DNA of 64,000 nucleotides from Parasedimentitalea maritima (GCF_005771405.1 NZ_VAUA01000010.1:1-64000), one strand, 5' to 3'; counted from the first letter of the stretch, positions 44,849 through 54,401 are shown. The notes: a model not told the origin generated them from the letters alone. Translations and numbers: made by a program.

Positions 44849-44873
44849 GGTCGGCCTGAAAAACAGGCCGACC
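44849..44873 (-). terminator. Rho-independent terminator of the SulP gene
   Basis: GGTCGGCCTG and CAGGCCGACC form a perfect 10-base-pair stem with a 5-base loop; on the minus strand TTTTTG follows. It stands 65 bases beyond the leftward SulP stop. Confidence 0.88.
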
Positions 44874-44937
44874 TCTCCACATATTCCAATCAAACAAACC
44901 AGTGTGCGCCAGATGGCGCACTCCGTTTTGCTAGGGC

Positions 44938-46581
44938 TTAGTGCCCACCCAGGATTCCGGTTTTGACCGAGTAGTCCACCGCAACCGCATAGTCCGGATC
45001 GTCATCACTATCGATCATCAGGTGCCCGGCTTTGGTCAGCAACTGGTGACAATCCCGGCTCAGATGGCGCAGGGACAAGGACTTGCCGGCGTCTTCATAC
45101 TTGCCAGCCAGCGCCTCGATTGCCTGCAATGCTGATTGATCGACAACCCGGCTACGGGCAAAGTCGACAATCACACGGTCAGCATCGTTTTCAACGTCAA
45201 ACAGCTCGATAAAGCCATCGGTCGAGCCAAAGAACAGCGGTCCTTCGATCTCATAGACCCGCGCGCCTTTGTCACTTTCAGAATCCCGGACATTGGCGTG
45301 AATACGCCGCGCGTTGTTCCAGGCATAGGCCAGCGCCGATACAATCACCCCAACAACAACCGCAATTGCCAAGTCGGTCATCACGGTCACAACGGTCACC
45401 AGAACAATCACAAAGGCATCCATCGGCGGCACCTTTCGCATGATCTTCAACGAGTTCCAGGCAAAGGTGCCGATCACCACCATGAACATCACACCCACCA
45501 GTGCGGCGAGCGGTATTTGCTCGATCAAGCTCGAGGCCCAGACGATAAACAACAGCAAGAACAACGCAGCAGCAAGGCCAGCAATTCGGGTCCGGCCACC
45601 TGATTTCACGTTGATCATCGACTGACCAATCATCGCACAACCGCCCATGCCGCCAAAGAAACCAGTGACAACGTTTGAGGCGCCCTGGGCCATACATTCC
45701 TGGCTTGTTCCGCCACGTTTGCCGATGATCTCACCCACCAGGTTCAGCGTCAGAAGACTTTCGATCAGCCCAATTGCTGCCAAGATCAGCGCATAGGGCA
45801 GGATGATCTGCAGCGTCTCAAAATTAAACGGAGCCAGCGCCGTACCATACAACCCAACACCTTCACCAAAGGGATTGTGGAACATCGGGAAGCCACCCTG
45901 GATCGACGCCATGTCCCCCACACGCGGCACATCAAGACCAAAGAGGATCACCACAGCAGCGACAATGCCAATACCCGCCAAAGGCGCCGGGATCACTGAG
46001 GTAATTTTGGGAGTACCCCAAATGATCAACATGGTCAGACCCACCAGCCCCAGCATCAGGAACAGCGACATCCCTGACAGCCATTCTTCGCCACCACTGC
46101 CCGGCACTTTGAACTGGGTCATCTGGGCCAGAAAAATCACAATGGCCAGACCATTTACAAAGCCCAGCATCACCGGATGAGGAACCAGTCGAATGAATTT
46201 ACCCCAGTGCATCACGCCAGCAAAAATTTGCAAGATCCCCATCAACACCACCGTTGCAAACAGATATTCCACACCGTGGTCAGCAACCAGTGCAACCATC
46301 ACAACAGCCAGCGCCCCCGTAGCACCGGAAATCATACCCGGACGCCCACCAAACAGCGCAGTGATCAACCCCACCATAAAGGCCGCATATAGCCCCACTA
46401 GTGGGTTCAATCCTGCGACAAAGGCAAAGGCAACCGCTTCGGGTACCAAGGCCAGGGCCACTGTCAAACCAGACAGGATCTCGGTGCGGACCCGGGCCAC
46501 TGACCAGCCCTCATCCTGCATAATGCTAAGGTTGGGCGGGGAAATGTGATTGGCCAGAAGGGCCATGGCGGCGCGTCTCAT
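44938..46581 (-). CDS. SulP-family anion transporter with STAS domain
   Basis: 547 residues: about twelve membrane segments (about 30-420) with SGLTVALALVPEAVAFAFVAGLNPLVGLYAAF, GGRPGMISGATGAL, GFFGGMGGCAMIGQSMINVKSGGRTRIAG, then a cytoplasmic STAS domain (about 435-530, FFGSTDGFIELFD, VDQSALQAIEAL). SulP proteins carry sulfate or bicarbonate with proton or sodium; this sequence type is closer to putative sulfate/bicarbonate carriers than to CysZ. Monocistronic with its own terminator. Start ATG 46581, or 46566. Confidence 0.9.
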   Translation of the reverse strand: MRRAAMALLANHISPPNLSIMQDEGWSVARVRTEILSGLTVALALVPEAVAFAFVAGLNPLVGLYAAFMVGLITALFGGRPGMISGATGALAVVMVALVADHGVEYLFATVVLMGILQIFAGVMHWGKFIRLVPHPVMLGFVNGLAIVIFLAQMTQFKVPGSGGEEWLSGMSLFLMLGLVGLTMLIIWGTPKITSVIPAPLAGIGIVAAVVILFGLDVPRVGDMASIQGGFPMFHNPFGEGVGLYGTALAPFNFETLQIILPYALILAAIGLIESLLTLNLVGEIIGKRGGTSQECMAQGASNVVTGFFGGMGGCAMIGQSMINVKSGGRTRIAGLAAALFLLLFIVWASSLIEQIPLAALVGVMFMVVIGTFAWNSLKIMRKVPPMDAFVIVLVTVVTVMTDLAIAVVVGVIVSALAYAWNNARRIHANVRDSESDKGARVYEIEGPLFFGSTDGFIELFDVENDADRVIVDFARSRVVDQSALQAIEALAGKYEDAGKSLSLRHLSRDCHQLLTKAGHLMIDSDDDPDYAVAVDYSVKTGILGGH

Positions 46582-46672
46582 GTAAAATACCTGTCATCGG
46601 GGATTGGTGTTCGCTGCCTGCCCGTTAGCGGAAAATCGCCCATCACACAAGGCTTTCACACCGCCGCTGGTT

Positions 46673-47179
46673 TTAGTTGCCCAAAAGCACACCCCCAAAA
46701 AGCAGAGCACTCAAGTAAAGGCCAACCCCAAATACAAAGTGGGTCAACAAACTGCCCCTGCGCGCTTTCCAAGGGTTCGGTGCCAATCGCGCGGCAACAC
46801 CAAGGCCAAGACCGGGTTGCAGGGTCAGCATCGGCAAGACCACAGAGACGGCACCAAAACCGACCACCAACACAGCAGGCGGCTGTCGCAGCCAATCCGG
46901 CCCAAGGAGCAGTGTCAGCCCGCCAGCCAAGCCGACACCAACGCCATAATGCAGCATCCACCCCAGAACCTTTTCAGCAGGTACAGGCGCCGCCGAAGCT
47001 GGATTGGCTAACACAGTTCGTCCGCCGACCAAGTGCCCCAACCAACGCCCAACCATGGCCCAGTTCATTCCCCGCTGTCCGGTAAACCTCGCCCTGATCA
47101 CCCCAAACACATCCATAAAGACCGTCGCCCCAGTTCCCACCAGAACAACCACCGTCACAACCTCGATATTCCAACTCAT
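46673..47179 (-). CDS. DUF2938 integral membrane protein
   Basis: The 168-residue protein has four hydrophobic segments and matches DUF2938: VVVLVGTGATVFMDVFGVIRARF, WLGHLVGGR, EKVLGWMLHYGVGVGLAGGLTLLLG, and SLLTHFVFGVGLYLSALL. Function unknown. ATG 47179 has AGGG upstream. It is divergent from a MerR regulator gene with a MerR-type operator between, so it is the likely target of that regulator. Confidence 0.85.
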   Translation of the reverse strand: MSWNIEVVTVVVLVGTGATVFMDVFGVIRARFTGQRGMNWAMVGRWLGHLVGGRTVLANPASAAPVPAEKVLGWMLHYGVGVGLAGGLTLLLGPDWLRQPPAVLVVGFGAVSVVLPMLTLQPGLGLGVAARLAPNPWKARRGSLLTHFVFGVGLYLSALLFGGVLLGN

Positions 47180-47226
47180 TGCAGCACCCTTCATTGACCT
47201 GAGTTTCAAACAGGGGCATGTCTGCA

Positions 47227-47246
47227 ACTTGAAGTTAGCTTGAGGT
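47227..47246. promoter_or_regulatory. Candidate MerR-family operator and leftward promoter
   Basis: ACTTGAAGTTAGCTTGAGGT is a nearly symmetric 20-base dyad closely resembling SoxR/MerR-type operators (ACCTCAAGTTAACTTGAGG class). Read leftward it is preceded by TTGACC, which fits a -35 element; the matching -10 at the typical 19-base spacing is poor. The dyad also covers the ribosome site of the MerR gene (start 47251), so binding could repress the regulator while activating the DUF2938 gene. Confidence 0.6.
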
Positions 47247-47250
47247 CAAC

Positions 47251-47670
47251 ATGAAATCGATCGACATCTCAGAAGTTGCCAAACTGTCCGGCTTCAAAGC
47301 GTCGGCTCTGCGCTATTACGAAACTCTGGGCCTGATCCAATCAGACAGCCGCAAGGGGCTGCGACGCCAGTATGACGATACGGTTCTGGACCGACTGGCC
47401 CTCATTTCGATGGGCCAGTCAGCAGGGTTTTCCCTTGAAGAGATCGGGGAAGTTTTTCAGAAAGATGAACATTTCGAGATTGATCGACAGCGCCTGCACA
47501 CAAAGGCGGATGAAGTGGAACAGCACATCCGCCAGCTCAGAATACTGGCCCGTGCCTTGCGCCACGTGGCAGATTGTACGGCCCAAAGCCACTCCGAATG
47601 TCCAACGTTCCGCAAAATGATGGCCGAGGCTCCAAAACTGGCAACGCGCCAGAAACAAAGCGAACACTAG
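47251..47670 (+). CDS. MerR-family transcription regulator
   Basis: 139 residues: N-terminal winged helix (ISEVAKLSGFKASALRYYETLGLI), second wing RRQYDDTVLDRLALISMGQSAGFSLEEI, a long dimerisation helix, and a C-terminal tail with DCTAQSHSECPTF, whose two cysteines could bind metal or respond to redox. GAGGT lies just before the ATG inside the operator dyad. It is divergent from DUF2938, the presumed target. Confidence 0.9.
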   Translation: MKSIDISEVAKLSGFKASALRYYETLGLIQSDSRKGLRRQYDDTVLDRLALISMGQSAGFSLEEIGEVFQKDEHFEIDRQRLHTKADEVEQHIRQLRILARALRHVADCTAQSHSECPTFRKMMAEAPKLATRQKQSEH

Positions 47671-47808
47671 CGCTTTCGTTCGTCGCAACGGATACCGTCA
47701 TCGGACAGAACTGCAAGCAAATCAGGGCTGTCCGGCTTGAATTTCCCAGCTTGCCTTCCCTTCCCCACAACTAACGATAGAGTGAGCCACAGCTAAAGGG
47801 GCAGTGCT

Positions 47809-49215
47809 ATGATCAAAACTTGGCAAGACATCGAAGACCGTGGCGGTCAGGCTTGGCTCACACCCGCAGAGATCTTGTTGATCGAGGCCAGCAAGTCCGG
47901 CGACCCCTGTGTCCTTGGCGATGGGCTTTGCCCCGAAGAAGGCAATGTTCAGGGCTCACTGACGGTCCGCGCCGAGGTCCTGCGGTATTTGGTTCTGGGC
48001 GGCTGCAACGTCGTTCAGATTCAGGATCTTGGTGTGCATTTATGGGGGGCCTGCATCACCGGCGAGCTCGACCTCAGCTTCGCCAAGGCAAAGGGGGCAC
48101 TGGGCCTGCTGAATTGTCGAATTGATCAGGGGATACAGGCCCTTCAAACCCGGTTCGAAATGCTGAATTTGAGCGGAAGTTCAATTTCCCTGCTCAATGC
48201 ACAAAGCGCCTCTTTCCATGGTGACGTGTTTCTGCGTGACACAAGAACCAACGGACCCGTCAGATTGAACGGGGCGACAATCGGTGGCCAGTTGGACTTA
48301 ACCGGAGCCCATATTCATGCGCCAAACCGAAATGCGCTAAACGGCCAGCGACTTCGGGTCGAACGTGGTTTCTTTTGGCGCAATGTCACCGTCAGTGCAG
48401 GCGCAGTCGACCTGAACTCAGCCCATGTCGGGGATCTGGTTGATGATGTAACAGGCTGGCCCCCAAAAGGGCGCCTGATCCTTGATGGCTTTACCTATGA
48501 ACGGATTTCAGGTTCTTCCACCCGCGCCAGCAAACGTATTGCCTGGTTGGAACAGGGCAGTGAATGGAACGGCTATTTCCATCCGCAACCCTTTACCCAT
48601 CTGGCACAGGTGTTCCGCGATCTTGGTCACGATACTGATGCCCGTCGCGTCTTGGCCCGCCGTGAACAACTGGCACGCAGATATGAACGCCATCATATGC
48701 GCGTAGTCCCCGATGGCAGCCTCGGGCTGGGTTTCAAAAGTATCTGGCGCGATCTCAAACGCGGGGCTCTTTTTGCCGCCGATCAGCTATTGCGGCTGAC
48801 CGTTGGCTATGGACACCACCCCTTTCGCAGTCTCTGGCTGCTGGTAGCTCTAGTTTGTGCCGCCATGGTCCCCGCGCAAAAAGCCTGGGAGGAAGGCAGC
48901 ATGGCTCCAAACGCTGCGCCGGTGCTGGTGTCGCAGGACTGGAGACAACTGGCTGGCACATCGGAAAACCCGGCGCGCGACTGGTCCGCTGTCATCCCCG
49001 GCAAAGACTGGGAAACCTTTTATGCCCCTGCCTATGCCAGTGACCTGGTCATCCCACTCGTCGATCTGGGCCAGACCGACGCCTGGGCCCCCTCCACCGA
49101 ACGCGGACCCTGGGGCTGGCACCTGTGGTGGCTCAGATGGCTGTTCACCACAGCCGGCTGGATTGTCACCGCACTAGGTGCAGCTGCCATCACCGGCATC
49201 ATCCGCCGCGACTAA
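47809..49215 (+). CDS. Beta-helix-like protein with C-terminal membrane segments
   Basis: 468 residues. A short N-terminal module (LTPAEILLIEASKSGDP) leads to a region (about 50-230) of degenerate 20-odd-residue repeats, each with L-x-G-x-x-I/L-x-G-x-L-D/N-L (GACITGELDLSF, LNGATIGGQLDLTGA, GAVDLNSAHVGDL), consistent with a right-handed beta-helix or pentapeptide-like solenoid. Next come LDGFTYERISGSSTRASKRIAWL, a helical part (HLAQVFRDLGHDTDARRVLARREQ) and two or three membrane helices (about 343-360 and 440-465). I have seen this architecture as an uncharacterised family in actinobacteria and roseobacters but know no function. Confidence 0.75.
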   Translation: MIKTWQDIEDRGGQAWLTPAEILLIEASKSGDPCVLGDGLCPEEGNVQGSLTVRAEVLRYLVLGGCNVVQIQDLGVHLWGACITGELDLSFAKAKGALGLLNCRIDQGIQALQTRFEMLNLSGSSISLLNAQSASFHGDVFLRDTRTNGPVRLNGATIGGQLDLTGAHIHAPNRNALNGQRLRVERGFFWRNVTVSAGAVDLNSAHVGDLVDDVTGWPPKGRLILDGFTYERISGSSTRASKRIAWLEQGSEWNGYFHPQPFTHLAQVFRDLGHDTDARRVLARREQLARRYERHHMRVVPDGSLGLGFKSIWRDLKRGALFAADQLLRLTVGYGHHPFRSLWLLVALVCAAMVPAQKAWEEGSMAPNAAPVLVSQDWRQLAGTSENPARDWSAVIPGKDWETFYAPAYASDLVIPLVDLGQTDAWAPSTERGPWGWHLWWLRWLFTTAGWIVTALGAAAITGIIRRD

Positions 49216-49279
49216 CACTTGCAAGTCCGGACCCCGCCGGCATTATCTGACCAAACATTATTGAACTGGGAGCAGGACT

Positions 49280-50155
49280 TTGACGGACACAATGATCGGT
49301 GTGATCGGCGGCTCGGGCCTTTACGAAATTGACGGATTGCAGGCTGCCGAATGGGTCACCGTCAAAACGCCATGGGGAGATGCTTCTGACCAGATCCTGA
49401 CCGGCACTTTGGACGGTGTAAAAATGGCCTTTCTGCCCCGACACGGGCGTGGTCATGTGCATTCCCCAACCAAGGTTCCCTATCGCGCCAACATCGATGC
49501 CCTGAAACGTTTGGGCGTAACTGATGTGATTTCAATCTCCGCCTGCGGTTCGTTTCGCGAAGAAATGGCCCCCGGTGATTTTGTCATCGTCGACCAGTTC
49601 ATCGACCGCACCTTTGCCCGCGAGAAGAGCTTCTTTGGGACGGGTTGTGTGGCCCATGTCAGTGCGGCCCACCCGACATGCGAACGTCTGGGGGACGCCT
49701 GCCAAACTGCAGCCAAGGACGCCGGGATCAATGTTCATCGGGGCGGCACCTATTTGGCAATGGAGGGGCCTCAGTTCTCAACAGTTGCCGAATCGAAAAT
49801 GTACCGAGAATCATGGGGCGCAGATGTTATCGGCATGACCAATATGCCCGAAGCCAAACTCGCCCGCGAAGCCGAGCTTTGTTACGCCTCTGTTGCGATG
49901 GTTACCGATTATGACAGCTGGCATCCGGATCATGGTGACGTCGATATCAGTGCCATTTTGGCCACCTTGCAGGGAAATTCCAACAATGGAGCTGAGCTGA
50001 TACGCCGTTTGCCGAAACTACTTGGCGATCAGCGCGCGCCCTGCCCGCACGGTTGTGACCGCGCATTGGAATATGCGATCATGACCGCGCCAAAAAAGCG
50101 CGACCCAAAGCTCCTGGCAAAGCTAGACGCAGTGGCCGGGCGGGTTCTCGGCTGA
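49280..50155 (+). CDS. mtnP: S-methyl-5'-thioadenosine phosphorylase
   Basis: MtnP splits methylthioadenosine from polyamine and homoserine lactone synthesis into adenine and methylthioribose phosphate. The 291-residue product has IGVIGGSGLYEIDGL, FLPRHGRGHVHSPTKVPYRANI, SACGSFREEMAPGDFVIVDQFIDRT, and the base-site MEGPQFSTVAESKMYR ... IGMTNMPEAKLAREAELCYAS. The TTG at 49280 has GGGAG at good spacing; ATG 49292 is the alternative. Adenine phosphoribosyltransferase, the next step, lies 0.9 kb downstream. Confidence 0.93.
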   Translation: MTDTMIGVIGGSGLYEIDGLQAAEWVTVKTPWGDASDQILTGTLDGVKMAFLPRHGRGHVHSPTKVPYRANIDALKRLGVTDVISISACGSFREEMAPGDFVIVDQFIDRTFAREKSFFGTGCVAHVSAAHPTCERLGDACQTAAKDAGINVHRGGTYLAMEGPQFSTVAESKMYRESWGADVIGMTNMPEAKLAREAELCYASVAMVTDYDSWHPDHGDVDISAILATLQGNSNNGAELIRRLPKLLGDQRAPCPHGCDRALEYAIMTAPKKRDPKLLAKLDAVAGRVLG

Positions 50156-50279
50156 CTTCGGTTTAGGACCCAGCATCACTAAAACCGGCAAAGCGAAGGT
50201 AAATCAAAATTGATCATTGACGCTTTGCCAAAGCGATGTCTTTGCTGCCTCTGATACAAATTGATCAGGGTGAATTGCT

Positions 50280-50915
50280 ATGGATATGAACATATGGTTG
50301 GCGTTTGTCGCGGCTTCAGTGGCGCTGCTGATGATCCCTGGTCCAACTGTGCTGCTCGTTCTCAGCTATGCCCTGTCCAAGGGCCGACAAGTGGCCGTAG
50401 CTGCAGCCTTGGGCGTGGCCGTTGGGGACTTTATTGCCATGACCGCATCTCTGGTAGGTCTTGGCGCGCTGGTGATGGCCTCCGCCACCCTGTTCACAGT
50501 TCTGAAATGGGCCGGAGCCGTCTATCTGGTCTGGTTGGGGATCAAACTGTGGCGCAGCGCCTCGGGTGAACCTGACGCTGAGGTTGAGCTGGCCGCCACC
50601 CGCGACGTGCAGGCCCGTGGCATTTTTGGCCACACGGCTATGGTCACCGCGCTGAACCCCAAATCCATCGGCTTCTTCATCGCCTTTGTACCGCAGTTCA
50701 TCCACCCCGAAGGCAGTCTGGCCCCACAGTTTGCCATTCTGATTGCCACATTTGTGATCCTGGCCGGGCTGAATGCTCTGGCCTTTGCAGTGCTGGCCGA
50801 TCGCATGCGTGGCTGGATCGCAAAACCTGCTGTGGTGGCCAACCTAACCCGCGGCGGCGGGCTTGCTCTGATCGGCATGGGCCTGACCACCGCATTTCTG
50901 CGCCGCCCAGTCTAA
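50280..50915 (+). CDS. LysE-family amino acid/homoserine exporter
   Basis: The 211-residue protein has six hydrophobic segments and the RhtB/LysE pattern: AFVAASVALLMIPGPTVLLVLSYALSKGRQVAVAAALGVAVGD, AGAVYLVWLGIKLWRS, and TALNPKSIGFFIAFVPQFI. It exports amino acids or derivatives. It lies between mtnP and apt on the same strand, 124 bases after mtnP. Confidence 0.9.
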   Translation: MDMNIWLAFVAASVALLMIPGPTVLLVLSYALSKGRQVAVAAALGVAVGDFIAMTASLVGLGALVMASATLFTVLKWAGAVYLVWLGIKLWRSASGEPDAEVELAATRDVQARGIFGHTAMVTALNPKSIGFFIAFVPQFIHPEGSLAPQFAILIATFVILAGLNALAFAVLADRMRGWIAKPAVVANLTRGGGLALIGMGLTTAFLRRPV

Positions 50916-51060
50916 ATCCTACGCCTGCACATATGCGGCAATTGCTGCGGACCCGCGGTTGTCACTTGCAACAAGCACCCGCATCAGCCAAACCGCTTAA
51001 GGTCTGACCAAACTAGTCAGGCCTGATCCAATTCGAGCCGACCACCAAAGAGGCCCCGCC

Positions 51061-51600
51061 ATGTCGAAGCGTCCCGATGTCAAAGATTACATCCGCACCA
51101 TCCCTGACTTCCCACATGAGGGGATCATGTTTCGCGATGTTACCACCCTGTTTGCCGATCCGCGCGGCTTTCGCATGGCCATTGACCAAATGTTGCATCC
51201 CTATGCTGGTATGCAGATCGACAAGGTGCTCGGACTAGAGGCCCGCGGCTTTATCCTCGGCGGCGCGATTGCACACCAGCTGGGGACCGGATTTGTGCCA
51301 ATTCGTAAGGCGGGCAAGCTGCCCGGTGCGACACTCAGCCAGGATTACAAACTGGAATACGGCGAAGCGACTGTCGAAATCCATGAAGATGCAATCCAGC
51401 CCGGTGAAAAGATCCTGGTAGTCGATGACCTGCTGGCCACAGGCGGCACCGCTGCGGCGGGCATCAAACTGATTGAAAGATTGGGCGGTGAGATCCTGTC
51501 CTGCTCGTTCATCATCGACTTGCCGGAATTGGGCGGCGGCAAAGTATTGGAAGACATGGGCATGGACGTGCATGTCCTGTGTGAATTCGAAGGCGAATAA
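51061..51600 (+). CDS. apt: Adenine phosphoribosyltransferase
   Basis: Apt converts adenine and PRPP to AMP. The 179-residue product has [56 protein letters not shown] and the PRPP loop [17 protein letters not shown]. With MtnP upstream, adenine released from methylthioadenosine can be returned to the nucleotide pool. GAGG precedes the ATG. Confidence 0.96.
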   Translation: MSKRPDVKDYIRTIPDFPHEGIMFRDVTTLFADPRGFRMAIDQMLHPYAGMQIDKVLGLEARGFILGGAIAHQLGTGFVPIRKAGKLPGATLSQDYKLEYGEATVEIHEDAIQPGEKILVVDDLLATGGTAAAGIKLIERLGGEILSCSFIIDLPELGGGKVLEDMGMDVHVLCEFEGE

Positions 51601-51661
51601 CGTCACGACGCTGACGCGAAAAGGCTTGCGCGCCGTTTCGTGTCTGACCTAGCTTGCGCAC

Positions 51662-52885
51662 ATGACCGCGCCCCAAATCCACGACAGTCGATATTCCTGG
51701 CTCCGCCTGCTTGTGACCCTGGCAATTGCCACCGTTGCCAATGTCGGCATGTGGGCGGTCATCGTCATTTTGCCTGCCGTTGAAGTGGAGTTTGGTGCGG
51801 GCCGGGCTGAGGCCTCTATGCCTTATACCCTGACCATGGTCGGGTTTGCCCTGGGCAACCTGATCATTGGACGGCTGGTAGACCGGGTCGGCGTTACATT
51901 GGCCTTGAACGGGGCGGCCCTGGTGATTGCCGCGGGCTATGCCCTGTCTGTTCTGGCTCCTTCGATCACGGTCTTATCTCTGACCCACCTATTGTTGGGA
52001 CTTGGAACAGCTGTTGGATTTGGCCCCCTGATCGCCGATATCTCGCACTGGTTTATCAAACGACGCGGCATTGCAGTGGCGCTGGTCGCCAGTGGCAATT
52101 ACCTCTCTGGCGCGATCTGGCCCACCGCGCTTTCCGGAATTCTGGCCGAGAGCGGCTGGCGCAGCGTCTACCTGACACTGGCACTGGTCACCTTGGTTGT
52201 TCTTATGCCACTTTCCCTACTGCTGCGCAGGCGCCTTCCAGCAACGGCGCATGAAACCTCGGCCGCAGCCTCCGCTCTGAATGCCCGGTCCTCTGGTCTG
52301 ACACCGCGACAATTGCAATGGCTACTGGGGCTGGCCGGCATTGGTTGCTGTGTCGCCATGGCGATGCCTCAGGTCCATATTGTCGCTTATTGTGTTGGTC
52401 TGGGCTATGGCCCTGCCGTGGGTGCCGAGATGCTGTCCCTCATGCTGCTGGGCGGCGTCGCCAGCCGGATCATCTCCGGCCTACTCGCCGACCGGCTGGG
52501 TGGGGTAGTGATCTTGCTGGCTGGATCAGTCCTGCAATGTATCGCGCTGTTTCTGTATCTGCCCTATGACGGCATGATCTCGCTTTATATGGTCAGTCTG
52601 GTGTTTGGCCTGGCGCAGGGCGGTATCGTGCCCAGCTATGCACTGGTGGTGCGCGAATACATGCCCCCGCGTGAAGCTGGAGCGCGGGTTGGCTTTGTCA
52701 TGATGATGACCATCCTTGGCATGGCATTGGGTGGTTGGATGTCCGGCTGGATCTATGATGTCACCGGCAGCTACCAACTGGCCTTTATCAACGGCATCCT
52801 GTGGAACGGCTTAAACATCGCGATCCTGCTGCTGTTGCTGCTGCGCAGCCGTTCGGCACAAAACGCAACCACTGCCCTGTCTTAA
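51662..52885 (+). CDS. Major facilitator superfamily transporter
   Basis: The 407-residue, twelve-helix MFS protein has GFALGNLIIGRLVDRVG (loop 2-3), LLLGLGTAVGFGPLIADISHWFIKRRGIAVALVASGNYLSGAIWP, and RIISGLLADRLGG in the second half. These motifs recall the oxalate/formate or monocarboxylate exchanger-like branch, but the substrate cannot be assigned. It is convergent with the FAD oxidase gene, with a palindromic repeat between. Confidence 0.88.
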   Translation: MTAPQIHDSRYSWLRLLVTLAIATVANVGMWAVIVILPAVEVEFGAGRAEASMPYTLTMVGFALGNLIIGRLVDRVGVTLALNGAALVIAAGYALSVLAPSITVLSLTHLLLGLGTAVGFGPLIADISHWFIKRRGIAVALVASGNYLSGAIWPTALSGILAESGWRSVYLTLALVTLVVLMPLSLLLRRRLPATAHETSAAASALNARSSGLTPRQLQWLLGLAGIGCCVAMAMPQVHIVAYCVGLGYGPAVGAEMLSLMLLGGVASRIISGLLADRLGGVVILLAGSVLQCIALFLYLPYDGMISLYMVSLVFGLAQGGIVPSYALVVREYMPPREAGARVGFVMMMTILGMALGGWMSGWIYDVTGSYQLAFINGILWNGLNIAILLLLLLRSRSAQNATTALS

Positions 52886-52890
52886 ATCTT

Positions 52891-52914
52891 GGTGCGTGCC
52901 AGCACGCACCCTAC
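52891..52914 (-). repeat. GTAGGGTGCG-type palindromic repeat, copy 2
   Basis: GGTGCGTGC-CA-GCACGCACC followed by CTAC is a perfect 9-base-pair palindrome with a 2-base centre; read leftward it begins GTAGGGTGCG. The CTA within its end is the stop codon (TAG) of the FAD oxidase gene. It sits between two convergent genes and may act as a bidirectional terminator. Confidence 0.7.
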
Positions 52915-54326
52915 ACATTCAGCACAGCGCCAGGGTTCATGATACCGTTGGGATCCAGCGCGAGTTTGATTGCCCGCATTGCAGCCAGCCGAACCGGATC
53001 ACCATAGCGTTCGACATCCGCGACTTTCAGCCGCCCGACGCCATGTTCGGCACTGACAGAGCCATCCATGTCATGGACAAGATCGTGCACCACGCGTTTC
53101 ACCGCGCCGCGCTGCGCTTCATAAGCCTCACGGGTTTGCCCCTGCGCCGGGAACACATTGTAGTGCAGGTTGCCGTCGCCAAGATGGCCAAAGCAATTGA
53201 TCCGAAACGCCCCAAGTGCCGCAATGGCTTCACCGCCGCGCGCAATGAACTCGGGGATCGCGGACAGCGGAATAGAAATATCATGGCTGGAGACCGATCC
53301 GATCAACCGGTTTGCTTCGGGGATTTGCTCACGCACAGTCCAGAGCTCGTTGCGCTGGGTCTCGGACTGGGCAATCACCCCGTCCAATGCGCAGCCATCC
53401 TCAACCGCTGCCTCAAACAGGTCTGCCAGAGCCTGTTCGGGGTCTTGTCCACGAGACAACCCAAGTTCGATCAATACGCACCACTCAGGGGCGCGCTCAA
53501 AAGGCTGACGCAGCTGTGGCAATGTCTCAGCCAAAAACTCAAGCCCTTGCCGGTGGATCAGCTCAAAAGCACTGACCGCCTCGCCCAACTGGTCACGCGC
53601 TAAAGAGAGCAAATCCAACGCAGCCTGCGCAGAAGGCACAACAAACATCGCGGTGCCGCGCACCGCCGGAACCGGGGAAAGTTTCAGTGCGGCTGCGGTA
53701 ATCACCCCCAATGTACCTTCTGCACCGATCAACAGCCCACGCAGATCGTAACCAGTGTTGTCCTTACGCAACCGGCTCAACCCATGCCAAATCTCGCCAT
53801 TGGGCAACACTGCCTCCAATCCGAGACAGAGCTCGCGGGTATTGCCATAGCGCAGGACGTTTACGCCCCCTGCATTGGTGGACAGATTACCACCAATTTG
53901 CGCCGAACCTTCCGAGGCCAGTGAGAGTGGGAACAACCGGTTTGCCCCCTGCGCCGCGATCTGCACATCCGCAAGAATTGCCCCGGCTTCGGCGACCAGA
54001 ACATTTTCCTGCGGGTAAACACCTCGAATGGCCGTCATTCGTTCCAAAGAAATCAATAGGGGCGCGGGGCCATCTGGCATCACTTGCCCACAAACCAAGC
54101 CTGTACCGCCGCCGTAAGGCACAACGGGCACCCTTGCTGCGTTGGCAGACCGCACCAATGTGGAGACCTCATCAACAGTTTGAGGCAGAGCAAGTACGCC
54201 AGCCTGGCCACTAAACCGCCCACGTGGCTCTTCCAGGTATCGCGGTTCAATATCGCGCAGCACCCCATCTGGTAGAATTGCGCTCAATTGATTTGCGAAG
54301 TCGGGGGTGGCGGGATTCAATGTCAT
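52911..54326 (-). CDS. FAD-linked oxidase (D-lactate/glycolate/2-hydroxyglutarate dehydrogenase type)
   Basis: 471 residues: an FAD_binding_4 domain (PVVPYGGGTGLVCGQ, IGGNLSTNAGGVNVLRYGNTRELCLGLEAVLPNG, TGYDLRGLLIGAEGTLGVITAAALKL) and an FAD-oxidase_C domain (NCFGHLGDGNLHYNVF, VSAEHGVGRLK). The enzyme oxidises a D-2-hydroxyacid and passes electrons to a carrier; the precise acid is not readable. ATG 54326 starts MTLNPATPDF; earlier in-frame starts extend to 54374. It ends the leftward 53-62 kb block. Confidence 0.85.
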   Translation of the reverse strand: MTLNPATPDFANQLSAILPDGVLRDIEPRYLEEPRGRFSGQAGVLALPQTVDEVSTLVRSANAARVPVVPYGGGTGLVCGQVMPDGPAPLLISLERMTAIRGVYPQENVLVAEAGAILADVQIAAQGANRLFPLSLASEGSAQIGGNLSTNAGGVNVLRYGNTRELCLGLEAVLPNGEIWHGLSRLRKDNTGYDLRGLLIGAEGTLGVITAAALKLSPVPAVRGTAMFVVPSAQAALDLLSLARDQLGEAVSAFELIHRQGLEFLAETLPQLRQPFERAPEWCVLIELGLSRGQDPEQALADLFEAAVEDGCALDGVIAQSETQRNELWTVREQIPEANRLIGSVSSHDISIPLSAIPEFIARGGEAIAALGAFRINCFGHLGDGNLHYNVFPAQGQTREAYEAQRGAVKRVVHDLVHDMDGSVSAEHGVGRLKVADVERYGDPVRLAAMRAIKLALDPNGIMNPGAVLNV

Positions 54327-54401
54327 GCTCAATCCATGTCCAATTGACATCCGGTGCGCAAGCCCCGTTTGCAACAGCCCCTCAAAAGCATAAGCCGCAG
54401 A

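Noticed and set aside
44742-44966. 74-codon rightward frame before the SulP gene
   Set aside because: No ribosome site, low-complexity composition, and it runs across the SulP terminator and 3' end.
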